This document shows positions 45,899 through 58,903 of a stretch of DNA of 64,000 nt, one piece after another. Source of the stretch: Lucifuga dentata (taxonomy: Eukaryota; Chordata; Actinopteri; Ophidiiformes; Bythitidae); assembly GCA_014773175.1 (NCBI GenBank), contig VXCM01005536.1, forward strand, positions 1 to 64,000, given 5' to 3'. Position 1 is the stretch's first letter. Each line of letters starts with the position of its first letter. A model generated the notes under the pieces. It searched no databases and was not told the DNA's origin. It saw only the letters and a program-made list of their open reading frames with translations. Position numbers and translations under genes: made by a program.

Positions 45899-45939
<41 letters not shown>
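45899..45939. repeat. (ATC)n microsatellite
   Basis: About 14 trinucleotide units. Confidence 0.95.
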
Positions 45940-46534
45940 ACCAGCCAAGCCTCAACTATTAAAGTTATTATAACTTAGTATAAGCTGGGATAATAACCAC
46001 TGAGATGGCACAGTTTTATACATTTACAATATGAATTCATTTAGGAAAAGGTTCACACACAAAATCCCCCAAAATACATTTATCTGACCTTTCACAAGCT
46101 TAAATCAATTCAATAAGACACAGATGTGATTAGCTGTTAGAGTATGTTGTTATACCTGCTGCTTATGAAAAGAGGTTTAATTACAGTATAATTGCTGTAT
46201 CACCGGATGGATAAAGCAGCTGGAGACACATACAGGTTGCGTTGCCAGAACTGCCTGGGGATTTTTCCTGTTGTTGCCATATTTTGGGTCTTGACTTTCT
46301 TTTCCCTTGCTTTTACAGGCAGGATTTGGTCCAATCAAAGCTCTCTTTATTATAAACTGATTTGCAGAGAATAACTACAGTTAATGGTTGAATTTTATTA
46401 GTTGTTCCGGTAGTAAAGAAGGATTTCTGCTGCAGCTACAAACCCACTTAATGACTCCTTTTAATGAAGCGCAGGGCCTCTAAATCATATCATTTCACAT
46501 TTCTCATGCAAATCCACTTGTTTTAGCAGCTGTC

Positions 46535-47123
46535 TTAAAGGACCATCCTGATGATTTTGGATGTTTGAGCCCAATAAACACTACCTGCAAACACGGCTGC
46601 AAAACATTTTCCAAAACATACTAATGGAGCTGTAAATTTAAAAAACTTTTTTCCTACCTTCCAGGCAGCCATTGCATTCAGTTAATTCCAGTTTGCTAAA
46701 AAAAAAAAAAAAAAATTAAATTAAAAAAAATAAAAACTCAACTACTACAGACTTAAAACATGCTTGAGAAGGTAAGCTGTCAGACAAACAAAACATATAT
46801 AAAATTTTTATCTACTTATTTAACTGTCCAACATGGAGCTCCACAGAAGAAAATGTATGTCTCCACCAGGGAATACAGTCTAAGGCAAAAATCATTTTTA
46901 CTAAGAAATTGAAATAACCACATCTTCTACAATCATATGCAAGTGTTAGCAGGCAAAACATTGAATTTTACAGTGGGTGTATCACCTGAACATTTGATTT
47001 TCAAAGATTTGAGGATTTAAAATACGGTTTCATGTTTTGAGAAATGCTTGGCAGTAACGTAACATGTACGCAAGTTGTATTTATTGGGCTCAAACATGCA
47101 AAATCCCATATATATAAAAAAAA

Positions 47124-47154
<31 letters not shown>

Positions 47155-47264
47155 TTATATATATTGCATATATATAAAAAATGGTTGTGCCAATCTTGGC
47201 ATATACCACAACTATATATGCAGACAGAAAAAAAAGAAAGAAAAAACAAAACATGCAAAATCCC
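46535..47264. mobile_element. TTAA MITE, subfamily A2, with nested retroposon
   Basis: It starts TTAAAGGACCATCCTG and contains GGGAATACAGTCTAAGG. It reaches the right arm GGGCTCAAACATGCAAAATC, where a 140-bp insertion interrupts it. The final bases of the right end are not recognisable. Confidence 0.65.
47108..47248 (+). mobile_element. Small retroposon with A-rich tail and 16-bp duplication
   Basis: AAACATGCAAAATCCC occurs at 47092-47107 and again at 47249-47264, flanking the insert. The insert has an AT-repeat start, a core (CCAATCTTGGCATATACCAC, AACTATATATGCAGACAG) and an A-rich end. The core recurs at about 62344-62387. Target duplications of this length with an A tail point to LINE-mediated insertion. 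Confidence 0.65.
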
Positions 47265-47868
47265 CAAAGTTTCATTTTTCTAAAGCTCACAAAAGGGGCC
47301 GTGTTTCATATTAGCACTTGTTGAAAGAAAACTGGCATAATTTGCTTTCTCTATGAAGAGTAATATGGCATTAAATAACCTGAGGTTGTTGTGGTTTGTT
47401 TTTTTTTTATACAGGAAAATAAGTTCTGAATCATTGAGCCTGCAGGACATGGTGGGAGTTGAAAAGAAAATGAAACACGCCGCTTCCTCCTCTCTTATTT
47501 TCCATACTTCATCAGCTGGCCGATTATCCGAACAAGCCCAAACCGTGTCTGCTCTCACTTATGACATCCCATTACCACCAGGTTTAGCGTGAGCCTTGTT
47601 CAAAGCAGAGAGGATTAGAGGATAATTAAAATGAACAAGTTGATGTCATCTGAACTTACTTGTTTGGCGGACGTTATCCAATCCCCTTCACCCATATTCC
47701 TGGGTGCAATTAAAAGCCACACTTGTTCCACAGGAGGACTTCAGACAGAATGCTGGTGACTGGCTGCAGTGTTTGGCTTCAGAATCTAATTGCAGAACAA
47801 AAATAATATCTCATGTAATTAGATAATACAATTAATTAAATGTAATTAGATACTGCTGTGTTGGTTGT
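47265..47868. other. Non-coding intergenic stretch
   Basis: No gene recognised. Near 47800-47850 several TAATTA-type homeodomain core motifs cluster. Confidence 0.4.
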
Positions 47869-48449
47869 TTAAAGGACCATACCACCCATTTTGCATGTTT
47901 GAACCTATTATATTCAATTTTCATACATGTTATGTTACTGACAATCATTTCCCAAAGGATAAAACCGTATTTCAGCTTTCCTGATATTTTGCTAAATCTC
48001 TTAATCTTTCAAAATCAAATATTCAAGTGATACACCCACCTTAAAAATCCATGTTTCTCCTGCTAATAGTTACACAGCCTTATGAAGTCACGGTCCTTTA
48101 AACTTTTCCATAAACGCAGGTCTTCTTTTGGAACTATATTCCCCGGTGGAGGCATACATTCACTCCACGCTTTTTATTGAGCTTAAACACTAAAATTACA
48201 TAACTTCTAAAAAAAACTTGAATACACTTCTTGTTGGTGATGATGGATTACCTATCCAAAGAATGTTTCAAGTATCAACAAGTTGATTTTAATACCAGAA
48301 TGAACTGAAACCAATGGAGGTCTGGAAGGTAGGAAAAACATTTTTAATTCACCGTTCCAGCTTTGGGAAATGATTGTCAGTAATGTAACATGTATGAAAA
48401 TTGAATAAATTAGGCTCAAACATGCAAAATGGCTGGTATGGTCCTTTAA
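47869..48449. mobile_element. TTAA MITE family A, copy 4 (cleanest)
   Basis: TTAA lies at both ends, and the terminal inverted repeats are about 88 bp with only a few mismatches, from AAAGGACCATACCA to CATTTCCCAAAG. At about 580 bp this gives the best consensus for the family. Confidence 0.9.
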
Positions 48450-48774
48450 CCCTCTGGCGTCTCAAATCAATTTATCAAGGAAATTCTTCATTCAAGAAAA
48501 AAAAATCCAATCTAAAAGAATTTAGCAAAAAAATAAATAAATAAAATAAGATAAGATAAAATAAATAATTAAAAAGTTGTCAAATTTCTGCTTGATTCGA
48601 TAAGACTCAAATAATGAAAGTCTCCAAAAATCAGCAAAATCAGCAAAAAGTGACTTTAGACTCCAGAGGGTTAATGTGAAGCTACGGTAACTAAACCTGA
48701 TGTGCTGAAGAGAATTCATCATCATCCTCAAAAGTACATTCAATCAGAATGATCCCTAAAATAAATAAATCTTA

Positions 48775-48810
48775 AAAAAAAAAAAAAAAAAANAAAAAAA
48801 AAAAAAAAAA
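48775..48810. repeat. Poly-A tract with gap
   Basis: A homopolymer around the N at 48793. Confidence 0.9.
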
Positions 48811-49228
48811 GACTAAGGTGTGGTTGTTTGCTGCTAAGTGTCAAGTTAAAGATGGCTGACTGCAGGAGCAGAAGCAGATCGAACAGCAGTGGAGGTGAAT
48901 TCTGCTGCAGCTCAGCGACGTGTTTTCCTGCTCCGGCATGCGACGACTTTTCAGCATCACTTTGTCTGATGCACAGCAGGGTTTGGAACAGAAAGACCTC
49001 GCTTCATTCCCACTCTCCCTCCTGCTGATTGGAGCTCAGCACCCTTGACCTCTCCTCTGTCCTCCCTCATCTCTGTCCACTGAGTCCAGAGCCATTCCAG
49101 AAAAAAGGGAAGATGCAGCAATAAGCGAGGAAACATGAGCTTAGTGGAGTAGAGATGGTAAAAATATCCATCTGGGAGTGATTTAGTTATGAAAATATTT
49201 ATTCATAACTAAATAGGTCATTAGGACA

Positions 49229-50030
49229 TATTGTATATATTTGACTATAAGCTGACCCCCGATTTTGATCTGCAAATTTAGATTTTTAAAGAAACCCACA
49301 CATAAGCCGACCCCTGATGTTGTTACATTTGTTCAGCAAATTACTGTTTTTTCTTAGAATTGTCACTTGTATGTACAATTGTATTCCTGTGATTTTCTGA
49401 AAATAATGCACGTACTGGTACCGGTAAACAGCTGATTACCGTAAGTGACATTAGCTAATATTAAGTTTTCCGGACTCCTCTTCCTCGTCTGAATCACACT
49501 GATGAAGGTAAGGAAAGCTTTAAAAATGAGCTATAACTATCACAGCGCTTATTTAGCTTATTTAGCTGTGTAATTATGGTGAATTTTTTTTTTTTTTTTT
49601 TTTTTTNTACGGAGTTTTGGAATTCCCTCAGCCAACCTCCTGATGTTGTTCCATTAATTTATTTGTTTAGCAAATTACCTGTTTTTCTGGGTATTGTCCT
49701 CTGATTTTCTGAAAATAATCCACGTACCGGTAAACATGATATTTATTTCAGCAACTGATTACTGTAACTGACCAATCACAGCAGAGTTTACTGGCCGCTG
49801 CAAAATGTGCTGGATAAGATGTTTTGTCAGGAAATATCTCATTCTAAGGTCTGATTTAAACTATATCATGGGTAGTGGTAATGGTAGTATTTCTACCCCT
49901 TGAAATTTCTTTCTCTGGGATCCAATTTGAATTCCTCCTGTATAAGCCGACCCTCGATTTGCATTGTAAAATTTGGGGAAAAAAAACAAACAAACAAAAA
50001 AACTCAGCTTATACTCGAGTATATACGGTA
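49229..50030 (+). mobile_element. TA-flanked element, family D, copy 2
   Basis: It runs from TATTGTATATATTTGACTAT to GACTCGAGT-type end ACTCGAGTATATACGGTA. It contains ACAGCAGAGTTTACTGGC and TCAGGAAATATCTCATTCTA in common with copy 3. A poly-T gap (N at 49607) lies inside. Confidence 0.75.
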
Positions 50031-52351
50031 ATTGTTTTGGGATCTTGGCTACTTTATCTGTGTGATAAATCGGCACCAGAATTATCTCTGTGCACGGTTA
50101 ATAATGTGATGTGAATCAACATTTTTCATATTAACACTGAATCAAAGGGCTCTGTGAAAGGTGAAAGGTCAAACCCGGTTAATCCAGTTTCCATAAAACA
50201 AATCACAATTAAAATCACAGAGAAACAAAGACTTGGCACTGAAAGTAGTTTTGTGAGTATATTAATTTAGGTCTATTTTACACCCATTTTAGAGGCGACA
50301 GGTTTAGACATGTGGCTTATATTAACTCTGGAGCTGCTCCTGTATCATGATACTTGTTGCTTCTGATTTCTCAACATACTGCAAACTACAGAACTACATC
50401 AGCCAGAGCTACTGTACCTACCAGACTCCAAAAGATTTAGTTTCAAATCCTCTCATCACATATTAGGCAATATGATCAATGGGTGGACAGCGATAAAGAA
50501 CAGAACTATTCAGAAACACCGACAATAAATCAGAACTAAGGGAGGAAGAGTTACTTTAGCTATTACTCTTTCTTGAAATAAAATGTTTTACAGGAGTAAC
50601 TTGATACCTCTAGTAACTCCCTGTATCTCAATTACCCTTTCCCTTTAAATCTTTACTGATAGGGATACATTTATTTCCCCACTTCCCCCAAGGAATCAGA
50701 AACAGATGTGGGAAATACACGACTGCTGGCAAAACAGCAAAACGTGATTAGGAAACAGGGCTGAATGACAGAGCAGGGCCCCCAATGCTATAAATGGACA
50801 CTTTGCATTCAGAGTCACTGATGAATGAAATAAAAGATGGAGGACAGGCAACACTGTGTGATCTGGAGCAGAGATCTAATCGCTGCATGCCAGCAGAAAC
50901 TCAATAGAGCTCTTTAAAAAAGTGAACTCTGAGAAAGTGCCAGGTCACGATGAGAGGATCGGTGGAAAAACAGGCGTCATGGTGAAGGCCTGACCCAGCA
51001 TCTAGATGAGTTAGATTCTCCGTCCCGTTTCCAGCAGGGAATAAGCATGAGCTCCACATTGTGTGACTTGAAAGACGAGCCAGAACAGCACACGAGAGAA
51101 ATTTTCCCTGTTTTATATTCACAGAAAGGGCGGCGACATTTTTTTGGTTTATCATATTACAGCGTTTTTGGATGTCAGCCTTTTAAATGCTGACCTTTGG
51201 CTGCAGGCCTTTGGTTCGAAGCTCAGTGGGCGTGGCTGATTTTAGGTCCCTGTTCTACCAAGCCTCTGCTGGAGACACGTCAAGCCCAGGGGTCTGGTTA
51301 ATGCACACACACACACATACACACACAGAGAGAGAAAACATACATGCACACAAAGACCTTTTTGCTTCTCAAGGAAACAGAATCATCCACCACCTTTGTC
51401 AAACTGCCATGGAAATTGGCTAACATATATGGTGTTCTACTAAATAATGCAGATTTTAATCATGGGCAAGTTAATTACAGTGCTATATAACAAACTGGAA
51501 TTTAGTTTACTTTAGCTCAGTTTAATTTAGTTCAGTTTACTGTTTCACTGTTGATAAATGAGCATTGTCCCTGACAAAGGAAAAAATTAAATGAATTTGA
51601 ACCCTGTTCCTGAAGTGTGTACAGTATGTGTTTGCATTTTCTCAAAGTCAACCAATATGCAAAATGTAGAATAATAACATAGGTCACACGTGATCTCTGT
51701 CTGTATGATTCCTCATCTCCTGAGCAGAAATGTAATTGGTTGATTGCTCCCAGTCTCCTGGATGAATCTGTGTTACCTTGCTCAGCTGAAGTTATTTAAG
51801 TCTAAACTGGGAGTACAGGACATGCTATCATAACATCATCTCTCCATTCTTATCAGTCAGGCGCTGAAAGCAAAACATCTCCGGCTGGATCCAAGGCACG
51901 CTAGTCTACGTATGAAAGCTGCACCAGTAATGTTCACTTTTCAGCCTGGCAATTCTTCAACAATGATACGCTTTTTATCAGAAATATCAATTCCTTTTGA
52001 CAAATAAAGATAAAGCTGTTCTAAACTGGAAAGCTGACAGCCCAGTTTCTGAAGCAGAGCTGAAAGTTTGGCCATTGCTGTTCGTCATGTTTTCAAGCCC
52101 CAGAGGCACATGGCTAACACAGAGTATGTTTGATGTAAAGCTTTATTGCACGTGATTTCTTTATGATTGACTGTTCAGAATTATATCAGTGTGTGTGCCC
52201 TCTTCAATAAAACAAAGGAGCATGACTGAGTGCCTGGCAGGGGTCGAATATGATGAAATCATGATTCAAACCTTTGTCGATTCTACATCGACCCTGGAAT
52301 GCTGACACACATCGCTAAAACAGATAGCAACGAATGGTAGCAATACAACTG
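50031..52351. other. Non-coding intergenic stretch
   Basis: It holds a short CA run at about 51303-51326. I recognise no exon, RNA gene or further repeat. Confidence 0.45.
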
Positions 52352-52977
52352 TTAGGCCGGATTCTCATGCTAAGCGTTAGCGTTGCGCTGACCTGGGCAT
52401 TCCATTATTGCGTACTGGGAGCTGAGTGGTGACTCCTAACATCGCACCACGCCACCTTGAGCACTGCGCAACGCTCAGATTCTCTATTTTTATGTGGTGC
52501 TCAAAGTTCATTTAAATGAACTTTGACCTTTCTGACACTGACCTTTCCAATGCGCAACCAATCAGAGTGCTGCCGTACGTCACGTAACCAGAAGCGCCAT
52601 AACAATGGAGGAGGAGCTTATAATCTGTAGAGTATACAACACAACTTTAAAATCGTATTATGATCTGGTTAAACAAAAAAAAAAAAAAAAAANTCGCTTT
52701 TCTTCTCCTAATAAGAAGAGCATTTTTGTTTTTTGCGATGTCCATGTCACTACCTGAGTCCAAACTGAAATCCAATTTTAACCACGAATGTGCAAAGATT
52801 GCGTCTAGGCTACATCCTGTCTTTACAGTCCATGGTAACCGTTAAATTGTCATTAGCAACGAGTGCTTCCTCTCAGCGCGAGGTTGAACAGTGCTGGTCA
52901 GACTCTGCTCATGTGCAAGCAAAACGCTGAACTCCCAGGTCAGCGGCAATGTTAACACTTAGCATGTGAATCCAGCA
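52352..52977 (+). mobile_element. PIF/Harbinger-like MITE, copy 2
   Basis: It starts TTAGGCCGGATTCTCATGCT and follows copy 1 closely (AACCAATCAGAGTGCTGC, ACGTAACCAGAAGCGCCA). The right end is degraded (GTGAATCCAGC), so its TTA is not readable. A poly-A gap at 52693 replaces part of the interior. Confidence 0.7.
52605..52692 (+). pseudogene. MADF-like fragment, Harbinger copy 2, cut by gap
   Basis: The frame begins MEEELIICRVYNTTLKSYYD and continues LVK into a lysine run that ends at the gap. It matches the frame at 35422-35577 with a few substitutions, and the rest is missing. Confidence 0.4.
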
Positions 52978-53019
52978 ATAGGAATATCAGAAATACAGTT
53001 ACATATTAAAAACGGGTAC

Positions 53020-53055
53020 ACATCTTTTTTTTTTTTTTNTTTTTTTTTTTTTCTT
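53020..53055. repeat. Poly-T tract with gap
   Basis: A homopolymer around the N at 53039. Confidence 0.9.
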
Positions 53056-53489
53056 TTCAGTTCAGTACTATGAGTAGAGGGGGTGGGGTCTAATCTTAAC
53101 ACTAGCCACTAACACTAGCTACCTAACAAGCTGGCAGAAGTCTCCATATTTTCAGCAAAATGCCTCCATGAAAATCATATTGTGAAACTTCTCAAATTTT
53201 ACAAGATAAATTTCTTGATTTTTTTTATGTTTCATTTTTGCTGCTCCGTTTATGAAGCATGAGGTTCTGTGCATACTCAAACACTCAGTGCCTCTTTAAT
53301 TTCAACGCACTTATTTGCTGATGCTTAAAAACATGTAGTGAAGCTGTTTGTGAGCTGCTGCAAGTAAAAACATGATGTGGGATGTGGTTCTTTACCTGCA
53401 GGAGGTGTCTCTGCCTTCTGCCCAGAATTTAATTACTGAACCAGGAGAAAATAAAGAGACAGAATGGAAGAGAATGAGATACAGACCAC

Positions 53490-53490
<1 letters not shown>

Positions 53491-53553
<63 letters not shown>
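53491..53553. repeat. (CT)n microsatellite
   Basis: A long CT run with one interruption near its end. Confidence 0.95.
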
Positions 53554-55340
53554 GTCAGAAATCAACATTTCCACCAGCGTATTTTCCCTTTGAGAATGCA
53601 AGTTTGTAGCTGCATACCTCTTATGTGCAGCCCTGATTATAAACAGAAAAGTTTCATAATCAGGAGTTTGGTAATGTTATTGATGAGGCGTTGTTTCCCC
53701 TCAACTCCATTTTGTAGTCAAAATAAACAACATTTGCTCTTCATCTAATAAATCAGACGCAACCCCACAAAGACTGAGTCAATTTATAGGCTGCTAACAT
53801 TGTTTTTTGTGGAAAATCTTCATAAAGGACATGCTTGCAATGACAAATGACTAAGCATCTCCTTTAAAAAGTTAAATAACATCTTATTAGATAGAAGCAG
53901 ACCGTTTAGACTCAGATCATGGAAAAAGTGAAGTCATTTTTTTGTGTGTTTTATTTTTGAGTCCATGACACTGGATAAATTTATGTATACATCAAAAAAT
54001 AAAATACTTGCAACTCCAGCATTGCAGCATGAAGCATGTGATGCTCAGATGCAGCAGATTTGCAGCTAGTTTCCAGCAGAAAGAAATGCTTGTGACAGAG
54101 CTTGGCTGGATTGTTTCCTGAAGCTCTTTAAAATGTTAATCGTTAACAGTATGGGAATCTAATCTCCATATTAGGGGTTCCTGGACTTTTTCAGCCCACG
54201 CTGAATGAATTTAGCTTCATCCTGAACCTTATTAAAACCAGTTGGTGCTCATGTGGTACAGGGACCAGTAATAAGCCCATGACCCATTTTGGGCACATAG
54301 GAACTTTGGCTATAACATGGATTTCTGCTTTCAATGTAGTTCTTAAGCATTTCAGAAAAGTCAATGAGTTTTATTCACGAGGTTTCAGAGAACGCCAATC
54401 TCATATATGTTGAATAAAGCCTCTTTCAGGTTTAGAATCGTGAACTGAAACAGAATATTTGGTTCATTTTGGCTCTGGGAGCAGCAGAGTATGTTTACAT
54501 GCATGCTGTACTGGCTGGAAGTCATGTCCTACAACACCACATGTAATGTCCAAAAACTCCATGCTTGTAGCAGAAGAATGTTGCTGCAGAATGATCATGA
54601 CTTTCAAAACTTTGACCCCTAAGTTTTTGAAGATTTCACAAAGAATTTGAGCTCATTTTGGATTTCTTTACATCTCGTATACGTGTAATAACGCTGTGGA
54701 CATCTGCAGGCAAGCTCAGGCAGTTCTACCCTCAAAACACTTCATGTTTTGCTAACAATGCTACTGTAAGTAGGCTAGCAGTGTGTTGAAACAGAGTAAG
54801 TAGTAAAAAAGCCAGAACAAATGCGGAGCTGGTCACGCAACCAACCATGTGATATTTTGACCATTATAACATGAGTTCACCTAGAGGGTCCTGCACAAAG
54901 ATCACAAAGCAGCCTGAATCACGGCATATTGAGCCTTGCAAGACATCTTTCTTCTCTGAAAGTTCTATCTCATATAAAGTATACAGGGGCCTTTACACTG
55001 ATTGATAGCTAACGGAGCATTCGTATGCTAATAATTGCTGAGTAGATCAATTTACTACACATGATTTTAATCTGATTATGGTGCATGACATTTAAAAAAA
55101 ATTGATTTATTGCCTTAATCAGATTGGGTTAGAAGTTTTAATGTGTATCCATACATATTGATCATGTATGTACAATATGTTTGAACTGTAACAGACAAAC
55201 CATATCAAACTTTGTAGCCAAGAAACCGACATACTGGCATCTTTACGCCTGAAACCAGACTTTACCAGTCGTACAACCTGATCTGGATGTCAGGTGGATG
55301 TCAACATCACGAGGTGTTAATGCTTATATATTGTCTATAA
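53554..55340. other. Non-coding intergenic stretch
   Basis: At about 55010-55150 lies a diverged family M-like block (AATCTGATTATGGTGCATGA). Nothing else was recognised. Confidence 0.4.
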
Positions 55341-56000
55341 CAGTCATCCTTAAAGTCTGGACTCCGATCCGGACCGAACCACAACTGTCTCCAGACTCTG
55401 AGCAAATTATACTTTTCATATGTATTATTTGTNATCCGGACCGAACCACAACTGTCTCCAGACTCTGAGCAAATTATACTTTTCATATGTATTATTTGTG
55501 TTGAATTAGGTGGTGACATGTATGTTCTGGTGAACTGCCCTGTATAAGCCCCGTTTTTTTATTTGCAGTTCACCTTCACATTTCTCTTTTTTTTTGTTTT
55601 ATGCATCCTTGTATTTTTTGTGTTATATGTGAAAACAAAGTAAAGTATTATCTGCGAGACATCGCTGTGATGCAACGAGTCAAAATTCTCTGCAGCGAAG
55701 AAAGAGAAACTGAATGTCCGACTGCTCCCCATCTGTGTGAGAATATCTACTCTGCTTTGGTCCAATCACATTCAGCATCCTGTCAACTCCATGACAACGA
55801 TGGGTTGACATGGCATTGAGCTCATTGAGAGTTAACAGTGCAGCTAGTTTCGTCAGCACTCCCCACTTGTCACCTTAAATTCCCGGTAAAAATTTGGATC
55901 CCAGTCTGACCCTGGCTTGATTGACTTTAATAAACGGACATTTGTCTTATTGAAAATTTTCTTTGTGGACTTTTAAGATTTGTATTTGAGTAGCCTTGGT
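55341..56000 (+). mobile_element. hAT-like MITE, family C, copy 3
   Basis: It starts CAGTCATCCTTAAAGTCTGG and ends near TAAGATTTGTATTTGAG. Compared with copies 1 and 2 it carries about 150 bp of extra T-rich sequence at about 55500-55650, plus the false duplication at 55367-55499. Confidence 0.6.
55367..55499. repeat. False tandem duplication around gap (66 bp)
   Basis: 55367-55432 equals 55434-55499, around the N at 55433. Family C copies 1 and 2 have a single unit here. Confidence 0.9.
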
Positions 56001-57052
56001 CTCCAGGCTCTAGCCATCATCTATTGTTTGTTTTGGGTCTGGACTATGTTTCAGGCCAACAAAACATGGCTCCCTCTGAGCGTGCTCCAGTGACATGTTT
56101 ACACCATCACGCCCCGTTAATTACCAGCATGCTGCCTTCAATCAGCCCCACTGATAACTCACATTAGAACCATATTTCATAAATTGATCTTATCACCTTA
56201 ATTGCTTGTATTGCTTTGAGGATTACCCGACCAGCTTTCCTCGTAAGACTTCATCTCTGGACTTCAAAACAAAAGACAGACATATGGAAAACAAAGCCGG
56301 TATAAAGAGGGGGAGCTTCTCCTCGCTGTGGGTCGAGGCATCTTTGCTCAAGTTCTCTGCACGGAATACCAAGTGGCTGCTGGGAAAAGCTTTTGTAGTG
56401 CCATGATGGGGAATAGGGGTATTTGACTTAGATCTTCTTGATTGCTTGAGGGCTTTGTCTACACACCATTTGCCACAGCTCTCAATAGCTTTCTGCAGTG
56501 GAATGTGTGGAGCAGCGCTGCTTTCATCACAGGCATTAATAACTTCTCAGCACACTAATAACACCAGAAGAAGATTAAGAAATTGATATTTGAAGGTGAT
56601 GATATCCACTTGCTTGCTAAAACGACGCACGCAAATGCATCTTCTGTATGAGGAGAACCAGGAAAGATGTGTTGTTATTCACTTAATGATATGGTTCAGC
56701 AGCGACTGTCTGCCAGATCCTGATGCAGGATCTCAGAGTCTGGTGAGGGGATGCGGCTTATCATCACCGTGAGAATGCAGAGGTCCTCCGAGACAGAGAT
56801 GTCATCTCATATGGCTTTTGTTTGGACGCTTTTACACTTTTATCACCAACACATGGAGTCAGTCTGACCAAACAGCTCACGCACAGGTTCAGGCCTCCTC
56901 TAACCTCCTTATCTGCTCCACGAGCTGGATTCCTACACACGTAAGCCCTGACTGTATATCAGTCACCTGGGTCATGTGACCACAAAAGCTTTGTCACATA
57001 GTTCATCATCTTTACAACTTACCTCTGGACTCCAAGCACTTTCTGGGCGGTT
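56001..57052. other. Non-coding intergenic stretch
   Basis: The segment 56080-56230 is repeat-free with motifs such as CGTTAATTACCAGC and TCACCTTAATTGCTTG and could be regulatory. No gene was recognised. Confidence 0.35.
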
Positions 57053-57771
57053 TTTGCTCCTGTCACATTTTTATCACTGTGGCTCATTTTTCACTGTAGC
57101 TGCAAGTCCTGCACCTCTATGGAAGCAGCACAATCATGGCTACATGTAGGAAGAGCTCAGAAATGTCTTTTGTGCAGTATAACACAGTTATAATGTCATA
57201 AATCATAAAATTTTTTTTTAAAAAATGTTAGTTGAATTTCTTTGATAATTTATTTTACAAAATTGAAAAAAGATGGAATCTATATATACAACATTTTTCC
57301 AAGTGCCCACAAGTGTTACCAATACTGGAAAAATAAAATAAAATTAAAAAAAGGGACTATACATACTGAACTATTTATATTTTTACAACCTATAATCTTT
57401 ATAAACAATAGGCTTAGTGTTCCTGCTGCAGTCTGCATTCAGCCAATGATGTGCTGAATTGTTGTCACATGACTGTTAAAGAGAACAGAGGTGCTCCAGG
57501 CTTGCTAGCTGCAGCGAAAAAACACAGAATTTGGATTGTACAAAGAGTTTATTTTTCGTGAATTTTTAAATGAGGCATTTATAATAAAGTGATTTTGAGG
57601 AAATATCACTATTTTAAGCTTAGATTTGGTTACGTTTCCTTACGGAAGTGTTATGCACACATGGTTAGTTTAAGGACAGTCGGAAATTTGAAAACCCGAC
57701 GATAATTTTGATTTTTAAAGTTTCTGGCTATGACAAATGGTGTAATTTTGGCGACTGTTTAAAGAAAACAT
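57053..57771 (+). repeat. Dispersed 0.7-kb repeat, family K, copy 2
   Basis: Direct-orientation partner of 41057-41786. Differences are scattered substitutions and small indels, for example in the A/T run near 57210. Confidence 0.75.
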
Positions 57772-58301
57772 GCCTTTCAAACCTGCCGGTGGGTTTTGGC
57801 GTCCAGACAAATTTCCGTACATCTGCTTTGCATCAGATAACAGTTTGTGCTTGATTTTTCGCAGCCCGATGCGGTATCAGATCTCCATACAAATGTGTTG
57901 CCGCTTAACAGATTATCAGGTGAAAATTGAATCCGTATGGGACTCCTGATTAGCAAAGCGTGCTTCGTTACACAAACTGCTGATGAGGTGTCGTTTCTAA
58001 GCAAGGAAACGCATTAAATGCTGGAAACTTGTAATGGAAGTCGGGAGGATATTAGATATCTGTTCCTTATTGGCTGTAATGTTCACCAAAGATTAATGCA
58101 AATATATACACAGTCGTGTGTGTAGGATTATCGTCATTGTATGCAAGAAAAAGAAACAAGAAATATGATCATATAGACTAGTTAATGAGATAACAAACAT
58201 GGGACTAGGATAATGTAGGCATAAATGAGTTTTTACCCACATACTGATCTCACTATTTATAAGCTTCTATTTTAAATTTGTCTGATTTTTTAATGGAGTA
58301 A
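57772..58301. other. Non-coding intergenic stretch
   Basis: No recognised feature. Confidence 0.5.
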
Positions 58302-58632
58302 TTAAAGGACCATACCAGTAGTTTTGCATATTTGAGCCCAGTAAATACTACCCACATACATGTTAAATTACTGCCAACCATTTTCCAAAATGTACAACAG
58401 CATTTTAGTTTTCATGTTATTTTGCCAAATCCCCTAATCTTTTAAAATAGAATTTTCAGGTAATGCATCAACCTTAAAATTAAATGTTTTACCTGCTAAC
58501 ACAAATATAGAAGGCGTTATCATTTTAATTTTTCTATAAAAGCAGTCTTCTCCTTAGACAATATTCCCTGGTGGATACACACTTTTTTTTTCTATAGCTC
58601 CATGTTGGATCAGTTAATTAAGCAAATCTGAA

Positions 58633-58677
<45 letters not shown>

Positions 58678-58903
58678 TGTTGTTGTTTACAGTGATGGAT
58701 TTCCTATCTCAAGCACGTCTGAAGTCTCTATAATTTGATTTTTATAGTGTTGTGGATTGAACTGATTCTAATGGCTGCCTGGAAGGTAGGAAAAACAATT
58801 TGAAAATGCACCGCTCCAGTCATATGCTTTTGAAAGTGATGTAACGTGTTGCAGGTTGTATTTATTGGGCTCAAACATGTAAAATCACCAGCATGGATCT
58901 TAA
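58302..58903. mobile_element. TTAA MITE, subfamily A2
   Basis: TTAA lies at both ends (58302-58305 and 58900-58903). The left arm is AAAGGACCATACCAGTAG and the right arm CACCAGCATGGATC. An AAT microsatellite (58633-58677) has grown in the interior. Confidence 0.75.
58633..58677. repeat. (AAT)n microsatellite
   Basis: About 15 trinucleotide units inside the MITE. Confidence 0.95.

Noticed and set aside
51205..51230. GGTTCGAAGCT, resembling a tRNA B box
   Set aside because: No A box or cloverleaf at the right distance upstream.
53372..53748. Open frames with long SL or ER repeats
   Set aside because: They are translations of the CT microsatellite.
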